NCBI RefSeq assembly: GCF_900114995.1
Contig: NZ_FOUX01000005.1
Span: forward strand, 310,001 to 374,000
Reading direction: 5' to 3'
Source of the DNA: Chitinophaga sp. YR627
GTDB taxonomy: Bacteria; Bacteroidota; Bacteroidia; Chitinophagales; Chitinophagaceae
DNA length: 64,000 bases
Shown here: positions 51,814 to 61,026 of the stretch, piece after piece
Layout of the letters: every line of letters starts with the position of its first letter
Numbering within the stretch: position 1 is the stretch's first letter
Notes under the pieces: generated by a model
Told to the model about the DNA's origin: nothing
What the model saw: only the letters and a program-made list of their open reading frames with translations
Databases searched by the model: none
Position numbers and translations under genes: made by a program

Positions 51814-52200
51814 TCAGGAACGCTCTTTCAGACGGGCTTTCATCTCCTGTCTGTTTTGCTTTTTGAATTCCTGGAATGATTGGAACTGTTCTGCTGACAA
51901 TACAGCTTTCAATGCCTTGTCACGATCTTCATCGATCGCTTTCAGTTTTTTGAACTTCGCCATCTTACTGTCGCTATCTCCTTTCATGCCTGCCAGTTTA
52001 CCCATGAAGTCAGCATTAATATCATATACCTTGCTATACTGTGTATCATCGAGTGATAACTGCGTGCGCATGGTATCTGTCAGCGCTTTTGCAGCTTTGT
52101 CCTTTTTAGCGTCCTGGGCAAAGGAAGGCATTGCTATGCTCACTAATAATAACAGGAAACCCGCGGTTAATAATGTACTGATCCTTTTCATTGTCATCAT
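51814..52200 (-). CDS. Spy/CpxP-like periplasmic protein
   Basis: A 128-residue protein with signal peptide ending SFAQ and a helical mature part. MRTQLSLDDTQYSKVYDINADF and the charged AKFKKLKAIDEDRDKALKAVLSAEQFQSFQEF (cited by the parts MAKFKKLKAID and LSAEQFQSFQ) give the LTxxQ-like pattern of Spy/CpxP-like chaperones. It probably binds misfolded proteins in the periplasm. Start at residue 4 (MKRISTLL) is also possible. It is first in the pair with the Arg/Pro-rich protein. Confidence 0.75.
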   Translation of the reverse strand: MMTMKRISTLLTAGFLLLLVSIAMPSFAQDAKKDKAAKALTDTMRTQLSLDDTQYSKVYDINADFMGKLAGMKGDSDSKMAKFKKLKAIDEDRDKALKAVLSAEQFQSFQEFKKQNRQEMKARLKERS

Positions 52201-52375
52201 CTTGTTTTAAAGGTGTAATAATGGATATTCATATATAAGACAGTCAGACAAGGGCAAAATCCTGTAAATTGCTGCAAGACTGACAAAAACAGGGATGAAC
52301 TGACCTGCGTGTACATTGAACTGCCCTGTCGCTCCCCAGGCTAATTATATACAATTTTCCGGACTCCGGATATAA

Positions 52376-52383
52376 TAGCTTTG
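52376..52383 (+). promoter_or_regulatory. -7 element of the DUF885 gene promoter
   Basis: TAGCTTTG matches TAnnTTTG about 50 bases before the start. A clear -33 element is not seen. Confidence 0.45.
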
Positions 52384-52432
52384 TTCCCGGTGAGCCGTCT
52401 GAACAAGACCCATTCATTTGAACAACAGGTAT

Positions 52433-54214
52433 ATGCCCTTTAAACCATTTACGAAATTTCATCTGATCGTACTGCTCATCTGTATCCCTGTGTCCCGCAG
52501 TATGGCACAGGCAAAGAATGAACGGCTGCACCAGCTCTTTGACAAATATAATGATGCTACCCTCCGTATGGCGCCCGTGAATGCAACAGCATATGGCGAT
52601 CCCCGGTTCAATGATATCTTGCCTAATGATATTGCTGCTCCCTGGCTGCAGGAGATCCATGCATACCTGAGTCGTTACCGTGACTCATTGCATACTTTCG
52701 ACCGGCAGACATTGAATACGTCCGACAGGATCTCTTATGATGTACTTGACGAACTCCTTCGCCATCGGCTGGCACTTGAACAGTTTCATCTGGAATATAT
52801 TCCATTGGGCCAACTGGAGTCCATGCCGCTGCTTTTCGCGCAGATGGGTTCCGGTCAGTCGTTCCAGCCTTTCAGAACCACAAAGGACTACGAAGACTGG
52901 AACAAACGGATGATTGCCTTCAGTACCTGGCTGGATACGGCTATTGTTAATCTCCAACAGGGAATGCGTGTTGGTATGATGCTTCCCCGCACACTGGCGG
53001 AGAAACAGATCATACAGCTGCATCCGCTGACACTCACCGATCCTGATTCCTGCATCTTTTATAAACCGCTGAATAATATGCCCGGCACGATCAGCGGATC
53101 GGATAAAAAACGTATCAACAGGGAATACCGGAAAACGATCAATACCATACTGGCGCCTGCCTATCAGCGGCTGGTCACTTTCCTGGAAACAACTTATATC
53201 CCTGCTACGAATAATGCTGCCGGTGTAAATGTCTATCCTTCCGGGAAAGCCTATTACGAGGAAATGGTACGTTTCTATACGTCGGACCACTACACGCCTG
53301 AAGCGATCTATCAGCTGGGATTGTCAGCAATAGACCGTATTACCAAAGCCATGGAAGCCATTAAAACACAGACAGGGTTCCAGGGCGATTTACAGGCATT
53401 CTTCCACTTCCTCCGGACAGATCCCCAGTTTATGCCATATAAGACACCGGAAGAGGTACTGACTGCCTTCAACAATATCAATAATAAGATCCAGCCACAT
53501 ATTGCGGAGTTATTCAGTCTTACGCCTAAAGCCGGTTTTGAGATCAGACGTTCACTGTCTTTTATGGAAGCCTCCATGGCGGTGCCTTCATATATGCCGC
53601 CCTCCCAGAACGGCAGACCGGGGCTGCTATACGTACCGGTACCAGATGCGACGAAAATCAATGTGACCTTCTACGGACAGGAAGCTACCTTTCTGCACGA
53701 AGCAATTCCGGGGCATCATTTCCAGATCGCTTTGCAGATTGAAAACCAGCAATTGCCGCTATTCCGCAGATTTCCGTCCTTCAGCGCGTACCTGGAGGGA
53801 TGGGCGCTTTACTGCGAATCACTGGGCGATCTGCTGGGATGTTATACGGATCCTTATCAGAAAATGGGTGCCTTAAATAATGAGATCCATCGCGCCATCC
53901 GGCTGGTAACAGATGTTGCGATACATACAGGACGTATGACGAAAGAAGAAGCGATCACTTATATGTTGTCGCATGAATCAGTAGACACGTCTACTGCTAC
54001 CAAAGAAGTTGAACGTTATATGACCAATCCCGGTCAGGCGCTTTCCTATATGGCGGGTAGTATTACGATACAAAAGCTGAGAGATAAATATAGCAGGCAA
54101 CAGGGGAATAACTTTAGTCTGCGGAAATTTCATGAAGCGCTCCTACGCGAAGGCGATATGCCCTTATCCGTGCTCGAAAAGTACATGGATGAATGGGCCG
54201 CCACTATACAATAG
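52433..54214 (+). CDS. DUF885 family protein (putative metallo-carboxypeptidase-like)
   Basis: A 593-residue exported protein. ATG 52433 was preferred over a TTG at 52418 and gives a signal peptide ending SMAQ. The DUF885 zinc-binding motif HEAIPGHHFQ lies at ~residues 421-430, followed by YLEGWALYCESLG and the late LREGDMPLSVLEKYM typical of the family. Members resemble M32-like carboxypeptidases and often act on small peptides. Substrate unknown. It converges with the secreted unknown gene, with a perfect hairpin between. Confidence 0.9.
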   Translation: MPFKPFTKFHLIVLLICIPVSRSMAQAKNERLHQLFDKYNDATLRMAPVNATAYGDPRFNDILPNDIAAPWLQEIHAYLSRYRDSLHTFDRQTLNTSDRISYDVLDELLRHRLALEQFHLEYIPLGQLESMPLLFAQMGSGQSFQPFRTTKDYEDWNKRMIAFSTWLDTAIVNLQQGMRVGMMLPRTLAEKQIIQLHPLTLTDPDSCIFYKPLNNMPGTISGSDKKRINREYRKTINTILAPAYQRLVTFLETTYIPATNNAAGVNVYPSGKAYYEEMVRFYTSDHYTPEAIYQLGLSAIDRITKAMEAIKTQTGFQGDLQAFFHFLRTDPQFMPYKTPEEVLTAFNNINNKIQPHIAELFSLTPKAGFEIRRSLSFMEASMAVPSYMPPSQNGRPGLLYVPVPDATKINVTFYGQEATFLHEAIPGHHFQIALQIENQQLPLFRRFPSFSAYLEGWALYCESLGDLLGCYTDPYQKMGALNNEIHRAIRLVTDVAIHTGRMTKEEAITYMLSHESVDTSTATKEVERYMTNPGQALSYMAGSITIQKLRDKYSRQQGNNFSLRKFHEALLREGDMPLSVLEKYMDEWAATIQ

Positions 54215-54237
54215 ACCATTCTGATTCCTGATATATA

Positions 54238-54263
54238 GGCCTGCATAAGCAATTATGCAGGCC
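54238..54263. terminator. Bidirectional terminator
   Basis: GGCCTGCATAA (54238-54248), GCAA, TTATGCAGGCC (54253-54263), perfect eleven-base stem followed by CTTTTG. Confidence 0.88.
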
Positions 54264-54270
54264 CTTTTGT

Positions 54271-55941
54271 TTATAGATTCATCCACACGATGTACGCATT
54301 CAGATGACGACCTTTCCGTTCTACCATCATGGTCGCATATTGTTTCCCGTCGTCGCTGTAAGTACTGATGCCGAGTTCTGCGAAACGGGCTTCTTTATCA
54401 CCGGAAGGTGCTCCGAAGAGATATGTCTTCCGGATATCTTTGCCATCATACCTTGCCAATACGGTATTGGCATCACTCATATGATATACATCTTTCTTTG
54501 TGCGGTAATCTTCATCAGTACTATTGGTATTAACCGCATAGTCATTATAGATAATAGCACCATTGGCGGGCATATACTGATAAGAATAGAACCCGCGGAT
54601 GCTGGTAAAGAATGGGCGCCTGTCAGGAAAACTGATCCTGCCATTGGCTCCCCTGTTCTGATAATACATGCCCATTTTCACAGCAGCCTGCTGTGCTTTC
54701 GCGATAGCGTAACTATTGATTTCCCGTCCGCTGGCATCCAGTTTTACCACAGCGATCTCTCCCAGACGGGTACTATACTTTTTCCCGTTTATGTTGATCA
54801 GCGAAGAATCTACGGAGCTCATTTTATCTTCTGAAATATAGATTTCTTCGAATAGCAGGTTGACGGTTTTATCCGGATTGATATAGAAATCCTGGATAAG
54901 ACCGTAATAAGGATTTTTATATTTCAGGTGATCTTTTACATAGTCATCCAGCTGCGGATGTTTTACAAAGTACTGCCGCTGTATCTGTAAGGACAAAGGA
55001 TCGAAAATGGTCATCTGCAAAGCATAGTCAAAGGCAAATTTACTTTGCTGCATGATGTTATTATCCTTTACGCTTTTGGCGTGTACGCTGGTCAGCAGAT
55101 ACAGGTTCCCTTCTTCCTGGTTATATTTCAATGCGCCTTTTACATCCCGGTAATCGCTGGTGCTATCCAGGGACTGGTGGCTGAATGCAGACGTACCCTG
55201 TTGCAATGAAGAAAGCCTGATCTCTGCATTTTTCAAACTGATCGCATTCTCGCGATAGTGATAGGAAGCCAGGCTGACAAAGCGGTCTTTATTGACATAC
55301 ATATCAAGGAATACGACATGCTGGTGGATATCTGCGGTGGACACATATTCCGCGGTACTGATCACCTGATGTGCGGGTGTATAATGCGTCACTTTCATCC
55401 GTTGTCCATTCGGACCTTTCCGCTCATTAAAGATGGCAATGGCGTAATATGCAGAAGCAGGGTCTTTCCTGACATAAAACTTTGACAGGAACTCACCGGT
55501 AGGCATTAATATAATCCCCGGCATGTGTATACTTTCAACCAGGTCTTCTTGTAAGAGTTTACCGGATTGTATATCAAAGATGAACCGGTAGAGGTTCAGG
55601 TCTCTTTTGATTTCTTTCTCCATAAAAACAACTGCCTGACCATTCATCTCAAACACCCCTTTCAGGGATGCTTCATCCATGCGCCAGTTACTCCACGAAT
55701 GGATCGGATTATGGACCAAGGGAGCGGCCTGCCGCTGCGGATCGTATACCGTTACCGCAATCCCTTTTCTACGCGTAAACTGAAAATAAAGCGTGTTGCC
55801 ATTGCTGGTCAGCAGCAAACGGCCGGAGCCATACTCCGGATCATCAAACGCTGCACTACGGGTAACTGCGGGTGCCTGGGCTTTGATCATAGCGGGCAGT
55901 AACAATATGCAGATAATGGCCAACAAAACGCTATTGCGCAT
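54271..55941 (-). CDS. Uncharacterised secreted protein (556 aa)
   Basis: A protein with signal peptide MRNSVLLAIICILLLPAMIKAQ; ATG 55941 was chosen because a longer frame to 56127 lacks a signal and overlaps the next promoter region. The mature part has regular beta-strand blocks (LYFQFTRRKGIAVTVYDP, YAIAIFNERKGP, VNLLFEEIYISED) suggestive of a beta-propeller. No lipobox, no known catalytic motif and no family recognised. It ends in WMNL rather than a barrel-type aromatic. Divergent from the DUF892 gene. Confidence 0.6.
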   Translation of the reverse strand: MRNSVLLAIICILLLPAMIKAQAPAVTRSAAFDDPEYGSGRLLLTSNGNTLYFQFTRRKGIAVTVYDPQRQAAPLVHNPIHSWSNWRMDEASLKGVFEMNGQAVVFMEKEIKRDLNLYRFIFDIQSGKLLQEDLVESIHMPGIILMPTGEFLSKFYVRKDPASAYYAIAIFNERKGPNGQRMKVTHYTPAHQVISTAEYVSTADIHQHVVFLDMYVNKDRFVSLASYHYRENAISLKNAEIRLSSLQQGTSAFSHQSLDSTSDYRDVKGALKYNQEEGNLYLLTSVHAKSVKDNNIMQQSKFAFDYALQMTIFDPLSLQIQRQYFVKHPQLDDYVKDHLKYKNPYYGLIQDFYINPDKTVNLLFEEIYISEDKMSSVDSSLININGKKYSTRLGEIAVVKLDASGREINSYAIAKAQQAAVKMGMYYQNRGANGRISFPDRRPFFTSIRGFYSYQYMPANGAIIYNDYAVNTNSTDEDYRTKKDVYHMSDANTVLARYDGKDIRKTYLFGAPSGDKEARFAELGISTYSDDGKQYATMMVERKGRHLNAYIVWMNL

Positions 55942-56144
55942 AGGTGCGATAATTTTATATAAGATACGATTTTTTAAGCGTACTGAGCATAGTATCCGTA
56001 GAATATTTCCCCTGTTTCCAGCACAATTGTCTACAAAAAAACGGCGCTGTGCGCTATCACCAAAAGCCGCTATATGCGGTACAGATTTTGGCTGTTTAAT
56101 AGGGTTACAATTCAACAACATCATCATACCTAAAACATCTGGTT

Positions 56145-56669
56145 ATGCAGATACAATCCAACACATTTACCAACTCTAAACTGGAGCAGTTCTTTGTGAC
56201 CATGCTACAGGAGATATACTGGTCAGAACAGCACCTTGTCAATGTTCTTTCGACTATGACAGGCGCGGCTACCAATAATGAACTGATCCAGGCATTTGAC
56301 CAGCACAAACAGCAAACAAAGGAACATGTAAAAATTGTTGAAAGGGCCTTTGAAATCCTCGGTTTACCGGCAGAAGCAGAACCAAGTATGGGATTGCAGG
56401 GACTCTTTGATGAAGGATGGCAGGTAATCGACGAAACTGACGAAGGATCTGCCCAACGGGACGTGGCCCTGATCATTGCTGCGCAGAAGGTAGAACACTA
56501 TGAAATTGCCTGTTATGGTAGTCTGGTGACCCTGGCGGCAACCCTGGGAGAAACAGATGTAGCAGATCTGCTGAGAACTGTACTGGCGGAAGAGAAGGAA
56601 ACGGATGCGACGCTGACGATCATTGCAGAAAGTAAGATCAATGCGCAGGCGAGTGAGGAAACTGTATGA
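56145..56669 (+). CDS. DUF892/YciE-like ferritin-like protein
   Basis: A 174-residue four-helix protein with LQEIYWSEQHLVNVL in helix 1 and IIAAQKVEHYEIACYGSL in helix 3, giving the Glu/His set of DUF892 ferritin-like diiron proteins. It has no signal peptide. It may act in oxidative or osmotic stress protection. It is followed by a 25-base perfect inverted repeat and a convergent PEBP gene. Monocistronic. Confidence 0.9.
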   Translation: MQIQSNTFTNSKLEQFFVTMLQEIYWSEQHLVNVLSTMTGAATNNELIQAFDQHKQQTKEHVKIVERAFEILGLPAEAEPSMGLQGLFDEGWQVIDETDEGSAQRDVALIIAAQKVEHYEIACYGSLVTLAATLGETDVADLLRTVLAEEKETDATLTIIAESKINAQASEETV

Positions 56670-56676
56670 TATTAGA

Positions 56677-56745
56677 AATTAAGAATTAATAATTAAGAAT
56701 TAAGTCTTTACTCAAGGCGCAATTCTTAATTATTAATTCTTAATT
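56677..56745. repeat. 25 bp perfect AT-rich inverted repeat
   Basis: Arms at 56677-56701 and 56721-56745 are perfect reverse complements built from AATTAAGAATTA units, around a 19-base loop. It lies between the convergent DUF892 and PEBP genes and could terminate both transcripts. A shorter AATTAGGAATTAA inverted pair flanks the 9.6-9.8 kb convergent genes. Confidence 0.8.
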
Positions 56746-56754
56746 GTTAATTGA

Positions 56755-57225
56755 CTAGAGTCCCTTCTTCTCATACCTCCCCATTAAAACGCCTTCTGCA
56801 ATCACATGTCCTTCTATTGCCGCCTTTAGCGCAGCTTTATCCGCCCCTCCATCCAGATCAAGTGTGGTGTCCAGAGCATACACATAGAAATAATAGCGGT
56901 GTACGCCGGAGGGAGGACAAGGTCCGTAGTAACCTGTTTGTCCGCCGCCGTTTTTTCCGGAAATACCTGGTACGCTGTCCCCGCCAATGATATTTGTGGC
57001 AGGTGGAATATTCCATACCAACCAATGGTCAAAAGTACCTTTTGGCGCATCAGGATCTTCCATGATGATGGCCAGTGTTTGTGTTTCGGGCGGGATCTGG
57101 TCGATCTGTAAAGGTGGGTTCACTTCTTCTCCTTCACATGTGTACTTTGAAGGGATCACACCTTCATGGTCGAAGGCACTGCTCGAGATCTTCAAGGTTT
57201 TTTCTGTATTGTTTTCCATACTCAC
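56755..57225 (-). CDS. YbhB/YbcL-type PEBP protein
   Basis: A 156-residue phosphatidylethanolamine-binding-like protein. Motifs are IPSKYTCEGEEVNPPL, IMEDPDAPKGTFDHWLVWNIPP and YYGPCPPSGVHRYYFYVYAL, the signature of bacterial YbhB proteins. It lacks a signal peptide. Role in bacteria is poorly known. Met3 is an alternative start. Monocistronic, convergent with DUF892. Confidence 0.93.
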   Translation of the reverse strand: MSMENNTEKTLKISSSAFDHEGVIPSKYTCEGEEVNPPLQIDQIPPETQTLAIIMEDPDAPKGTFDHWLVWNIPPATNIIGGDSVPGISGKNGGGQTGYYGPCPPSGVHRYYFYVYALDTTLDLDGGADKAALKAAIEGHVIAEGVLMGRYEKKGL

Positions 57226-57335
57226 CGGAGCAAAAAAATCAAGCCAGATTCAGGTGCTGGAAATAGCGTATAAATAACGTTTAAGGGGGGTATGCATGCT
57301 ACATTCCTGCTGACACTGTGGAGATGTTGTAGAGA

Positions 57336-57797
57336 CTATTCATCAATCAGTTGTACCAGCTCATCTATAAAAGCGGCCTGTCTTTCCAGGATCTTTTCCC
57401 GCGCTGTTTCAATAGAGAACCAGGCGCCCCGGTCTATTTCGGGAAATGATTTCATTTTGCCGGAACGGGGTGGCCATTCCATTTCGAAGTTGTTACTGAC
57501 AAGATGATCTGGATCTAGATCGCCTTCAACTGCCCAGCAATGCACGGTTTTATGTCCCTTCTGGCGGATGGTAGTCAGCTGGATAAAGTCTCCCTCAGGA
57601 CGGTAACCGGTCTCTTCTTCAAACTCTCTGATAGCTGCGTGTAAGGGCTCTTCTCCTTCCAGGTATTCTCCTTTGGGCACAGACCAGCTGCCCTGGTCCT
57701 TTCTGGCCCAGAATGGTCCGCCGGGATGTCCAAGAAAGACTTCCAGCTTTTTAGCCTGCCGGCGGTACAATAAGATCCCTGCACTTTGTTTTGTCAT
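57336..57797 (-). CDS. NUDIX hydrolase
   Basis: A 153-residue NUDIX protein with the box GEYLEGEEPLHAAIREFEEE (about residues 42-61) continuing into TGY. Preceding SAGILLYRRQAKKLEVFLGHPGG is typical of the DUF-type Nudix family that acts on phosphorylated sugars or nucleotides. It is monocistronic. Substrate not determined. The box is complete. Confidence 0.93.
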   Translation of the reverse strand: MTKQSAGILLYRRQAKKLEVFLGHPGGPFWARKDQGSWSVPKGEYLEGEEPLHAAIREFEEETGYRPEGDFIQLTTIRQKGHKTVHCWAVEGDLDPDHLVSNNFEMEWPPRSGKMKSFPEIDRGAWFSIETAREKILERQAAFIDELVQLIDE

Positions 57798-57847
57798 CTG
57801 CTAAATAAATATAGCAATTCTGATTCCGGTCGTAAGTAATAATAAAA

Positions 57848-57855
57848 TAACTTTG
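57848..57855 (+). promoter_or_regulatory. -7 element upstream of the beta-helix gene
   Basis: TAACTTTG matches TAnnTTTG. The leader would be about 110 bases. A short 16-codon ORF in it is treated as noise. Confidence 0.45.
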
Positions 57856-57974
57856 TATGACCAGCACATATGTTGTTAATAACGAAGCAGGTATCACGAC
57901 TGCATGAGAAATCAGCATGATTCAGACAGGACTCAGTATAACAGATTAAAAAATTACGCTAACTTAGAATTCTC

Positions 57975-59330
57975 ATGATTGTAGCAGCTTTTCTTGCTCT
58001 GGCCCTTAGTTACACCTCAGAAACAGTACTAACGCCAAGACACTATACGCCCCTTATCGACACGTTATCAATAGCTTCCAGAGAATATACCCTGGTCGCG
58101 GACAAAAATGGAAGACTAGTCATCGATAACAGGAATAAGACCTATAAACCGGGAGATATCCTCAATCTGAAGGGGAATTTCAAGTCCGTATTTATCACAA
58201 ATATGAGTGGCACGGAGCAAAAACCTATTATCGTCCGTAACTACCGCAATACCGTTGTCAGGGTTGGAGAACCCGACTGGAACGGCGGCGGCTGGTCGGT
58301 GGCTTTTGAGTTCAACAATTGTCACTACATCCGTTTCGGCAGTATGTCTGATAGAAATCAGCTCATCATCAGCGGTTCTGTACAGGCAGCCCGTGAGGCC
58401 TATCATGACCTGCATATGGGCAATAAAACAGATAATATGGAAGTCTGCTTCCTGACCATTCAGAACGGCGGTAACGGTATCGTGGCCAAAACCGACCCTA
58501 TAAAGGGAGATGCCAGTACAGCTTATCCGAACAGCTTTATAAAGAACCTGTCTATTCACGACCTGACGATCGCGGATACAAAGAATGAGGCGATGTATAT
58601 CGGTCACACCGCGACCTACTGGGATCATACGGTGAATCAGCCTTATTACAATTCGCCTTCGAAGTTTACCCCCGGACATGATTATGTGCAGCCGATCAAG
58701 TGGCGCAATGTGAAGATCTATAATAACCTGGTGAAGAACAGCGGACTGGATGGTATTCAGACGGCGGCTGTTGACGGACTGGAGATTTATAATAATGAAG
58801 TGACCAACTGGGGTACCCAGCATAATGCGGCGCATAATGGCGGTATCCTGATCGGTGGCAGAACAACGAATACCAATACCCACGACAACTATGTGCATGA
58901 TGGCTGGGGAGAAATGTGTCAGTTCTATGGCTCCGGAGAGAACAATGCGACACATGTCATCAGCAATAACCTTTTCATTAATAACCAGAGTGATGGTATC
59001 AGCATGCGCGGTACGGAGAATGCGATTGTAAAGATCGTCAACAATACCATTGCGGGTACAAAGGGGAATAGTCTGCGTATCAACGGGTATACCGGTATGA
59101 AAGGCAAACAGATCGTGAATGCGAATGTCTTTGTAGCGCCGAATGGCGGTGTGAATATCGGCAGCCGTAACTATGTATATGTAGAAGTAGGCGGTGATGC
59201 GGTGGAGGGTACGGGAGGAGAGGAAAACAAGAAGTTTGCGACAGTGGCAGCTGCGGGTTTGAATGCCGGGAACTATTATAAACCGGTGGAAGGGTCTACG
59301 GTGAATAGTGCTGGCTACAGAAAACAATAA
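57975..59330 (+). CDS. Secreted right-handed beta-helix (pectate-lyase-like) protein
   Basis: A 451-residue protein with a short hydrophobic signal (MIVAAFLALALSYTS). Repeated beta-helix coils follow: SFIKNLSIHDLTI, WRNVKIYNNLVKNSGLDGIQ, DGLEIYNNEVTNWGT, THVISNNLFINNQSDGIS and VKIVNNTIAGTKGNSLRI, the NosD/pectate-lyase-3 pattern. It probably binds or cuts a polysaccharide outside the cell. Catalytic residues cannot be named. Monocistronic with a terminator. Confidence 0.85.
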   Translation: MIVAAFLALALSYTSETVLTPRHYTPLIDTLSIASREYTLVADKNGRLVIDNRNKTYKPGDILNLKGNFKSVFITNMSGTEQKPIIVRNYRNTVVRVGEPDWNGGGWSVAFEFNNCHYIRFGSMSDRNQLIISGSVQAAREAYHDLHMGNKTDNMEVCFLTIQNGGNGIVAKTDPIKGDASTAYPNSFIKNLSIHDLTIADTKNEAMYIGHTATYWDHTVNQPYYNSPSKFTPGHDYVQPIKWRNVKIYNNLVKNSGLDGIQTAAVDGLEIYNNEVTNWGTQHNAAHNGGILIGGRTTNTNTHDNYVHDGWGEMCQFYGSGENNATHVISNNLFINNQSDGISMRGTENAIVKIVNNTIAGTKGNSLRINGYTGMKGKQIVNANVFVAPNGGVNIGSRNYVYVEVGGDAVEGTGGEENKKFATVAAAGLNAGNYYKPVEGSTVNSAGYRKQ

Positions 59331-59353
59331 TCAACTCATTATCAATAATATAT

Positions 59354-59384
59354 AAAGGCTGTGATCTCTCACGGCCTTTTTTTG
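59354..59384 (+). terminator. Terminator of the beta-helix gene
   Basis: AAAGGC-GTGA (59354-59364 region) pairs with TCAC-GGCCTTT (59369-59379) and is followed by a T-run. Confidence 0.85.
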
Positions 59385-59807
59385 TACGTTATCCAGGCTG
59401 GATTCTCCGTATTATACCGTCATTTCGTCGTTATTAAGCCGCTATTTATACGCTCCGAAGCGAAGAAATAAGGTCCTGATAGCGGCGTAGTGACGTTTTA
59501 ATCGTACAATCAGGTAAAATACCGCTGTTGCATTCACCATCAACCTATTGTTACCTTAAATAATTAGCCCTCCTAACCGGCCAGAAACGCTCATATACAG
59601 GCAAATACTCATTTAAAAATTATTTGCTTCCTAAAAAAAAGAACATATATCTTTGTCCGAGCATTCTTTGTACACGTGATTTTAACCCTAATCTATTGAA
59701 AACCTTACATTTCTAGAGACAACTAGAGCACGAGCACCACTTTCTTCATTTTTTGGAACCTACACAGACTGTTACAAACGAAGCCCTAAAAACAGGAATA
59801 GTTCCTT
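59385..59807 (+). promoter_or_regulatory. Upstream region and promoter of the oxidoreductase/tail-collar locus
   Basis: TTTG (59623-59626), 21 bp, TATCTTTG (59648-59655) match the Bacteroidota promoter pattern. A leader of about 145 bases follows before the ATG. No ORF is supported in the 423 bases. Confidence 0.6.
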
Positions 59808-61001
59808 ATGCATACAACCAGTAGAAGGCATTTTTTGAAGAATGCCGCCATTTTATCCCCTGTACTTACCTTTCTGCCATCTTATCTGACGGCAGGGACA
59901 GGTTCCCGCTTACGCACCGGTTTTATAGGTCTTGGTCCCTGGGGACAGCAGTATCTTGCTAACGCATTGCAGCACAGAGATATTGATGTCAGGGCGATCT
60001 GTGACACTGATCCGGCAGCTATCCGTCAAAGCCTTCAGCTCTTTAATGAGGCAGGTTACAGCCGTCCGGAAGTCTATAAGGACAGCTATAGTGACCTGTT
60101 ATCCCGGAAGGATATTGACGCCATTATTATTGCCGCCCCCTGGCAGCAGCACTACGAGATTGCCAAAGCAGCGATGCTGGCTGGCAAACATGTAGCCTGC
60201 GGCGCCATTATGGGTACAACGCTGGATGAGCACAAAGACATTGTGCGTATCAGTGAGCAAACCGGCCGTCAGTATTTTACCCTGGAAGAAGACAGTTACC
60301 GTACTGACCTCCTGGCAGCCGCTAATATGGCCAAAGCAGGTCTTTTCGGCGAATTGCAGGCGGTTCGTGCCGGCGCGCGTCCGGATGTACTGCCGGCAGC
60401 TCATAACGGCGAAGTGTCCTCTTACCCGGTTTATCCGGCATTAGCAGCGACCAGGATGCTGGGAGTAGGAAAAGACAATCCTGTTGTTTCGCTGGAAGTA
60501 ATCCGGCAACAGCAGTCATTGGCTATTAACAAGCCCCATCCCAAAACAGGTGATCACCGGCTGGTATTCACAAAAGGCGAGATCAGCACGATCCGTCTGA
60601 CAACAAAAAAGGGACAGACACTGGACCTGCAGATGGAGGCCGGAAAAGATCAGCCAATGTCAACCGGATTTAAGGTAACGGGAACGGAAGGTGCCTGGGT
60701 AGATACATTCAACAGTATTTATTTAAAAAATCCGCTACCTTGCAGCCAACTTTGGAATGCAGGCAAACCCTATATCCAGGAATATGCACAACCGGCTGAG
60801 TTACAGCGTTACAAACGACTGAACGCCAATAGCGAATGTGCCCAGGCCCTACAGGAGTTTATCAATCTGGTAAGTCAACCAAATGGAGAACTATCCGTCT
60901 ATGCCGCTGCAACCAACAGTATGATCGGCCCACTGGCCGCACTTTCTGCGCAACATAACTACACTGTGAACTTTCCCGGGTTCAACAATTCAACTATTTA
61001 A
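59808..61001 (+). CDS. Tat-exported Gfo/Idh/MocA family protein (GH109-like)
   Basis: A 397-residue protein with a Tat signal (SRRHFLK followed by a hydrophobic stretch). The Rossmann nucleotide-binding N-terminus is FIGLGPWGQQYL. In place of the usual EKP active-site motif it has KHVACGAIMGTT, and later YFTLEEDSY; this pattern resembles GH109 alpha-N-acetylgalactosaminidases, which use NAD in a hydrolase reaction, more than classical dehydrogenases. Location periplasm. The first of five co-directional genes at the right end; 25 bp precede the first tail-collar gene. Confidence 0.8.
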   Translation: MHTTSRRHFLKNAAILSPVLTFLPSYLTAGTGSRLRTGFIGLGPWGQQYLANALQHRDIDVRAICDTDPAAIRQSLQLFNEAGYSRPEVYKDSYSDLLSRKDIDAIIIAAPWQQHYEIAKAAMLAGKHVACGAIMGTTLDEHKDIVRISEQTGRQYFTLEEDSYRTDLLAAANMAKAGLFGELQAVRAGARPDVLPAAHNGEVSSYPVYPALAATRMLGVGKDNPVVSLEVIRQQQSLAINKPHPKTGDHRLVFTKGEISTIRLTTKKGQTLDLQMEAGKDQPMSTGFKVTGTEGAWVDTFNSIYLKNPLPCSQLWNAGKPYIQEYAQPAELQRYKRLNANSECAQALQEFINLVSQPNGELSVYAAATNSMIGPLAALSAQHNYTVNFPGFNNSTI

Positions 61002-61026
61002 TTAACAATTAAAAAGCAAACACTCT

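Noticed and set aside
55942..56127. A longer N-terminus for the secreted unknown protein
   Set aside because: The extra 62 residues have no signal peptide and overlap the upstream region of DUF892; the internal start gives a clean signal peptide.
58116..59327. A 403-codon open frame on the minus strand opposite the beta-helix gene
   Set aside because: It is an antisense shadow: composition is Ile/His/Arg-rich without domain features, and the plus strand encodes clear beta-helix repeats.
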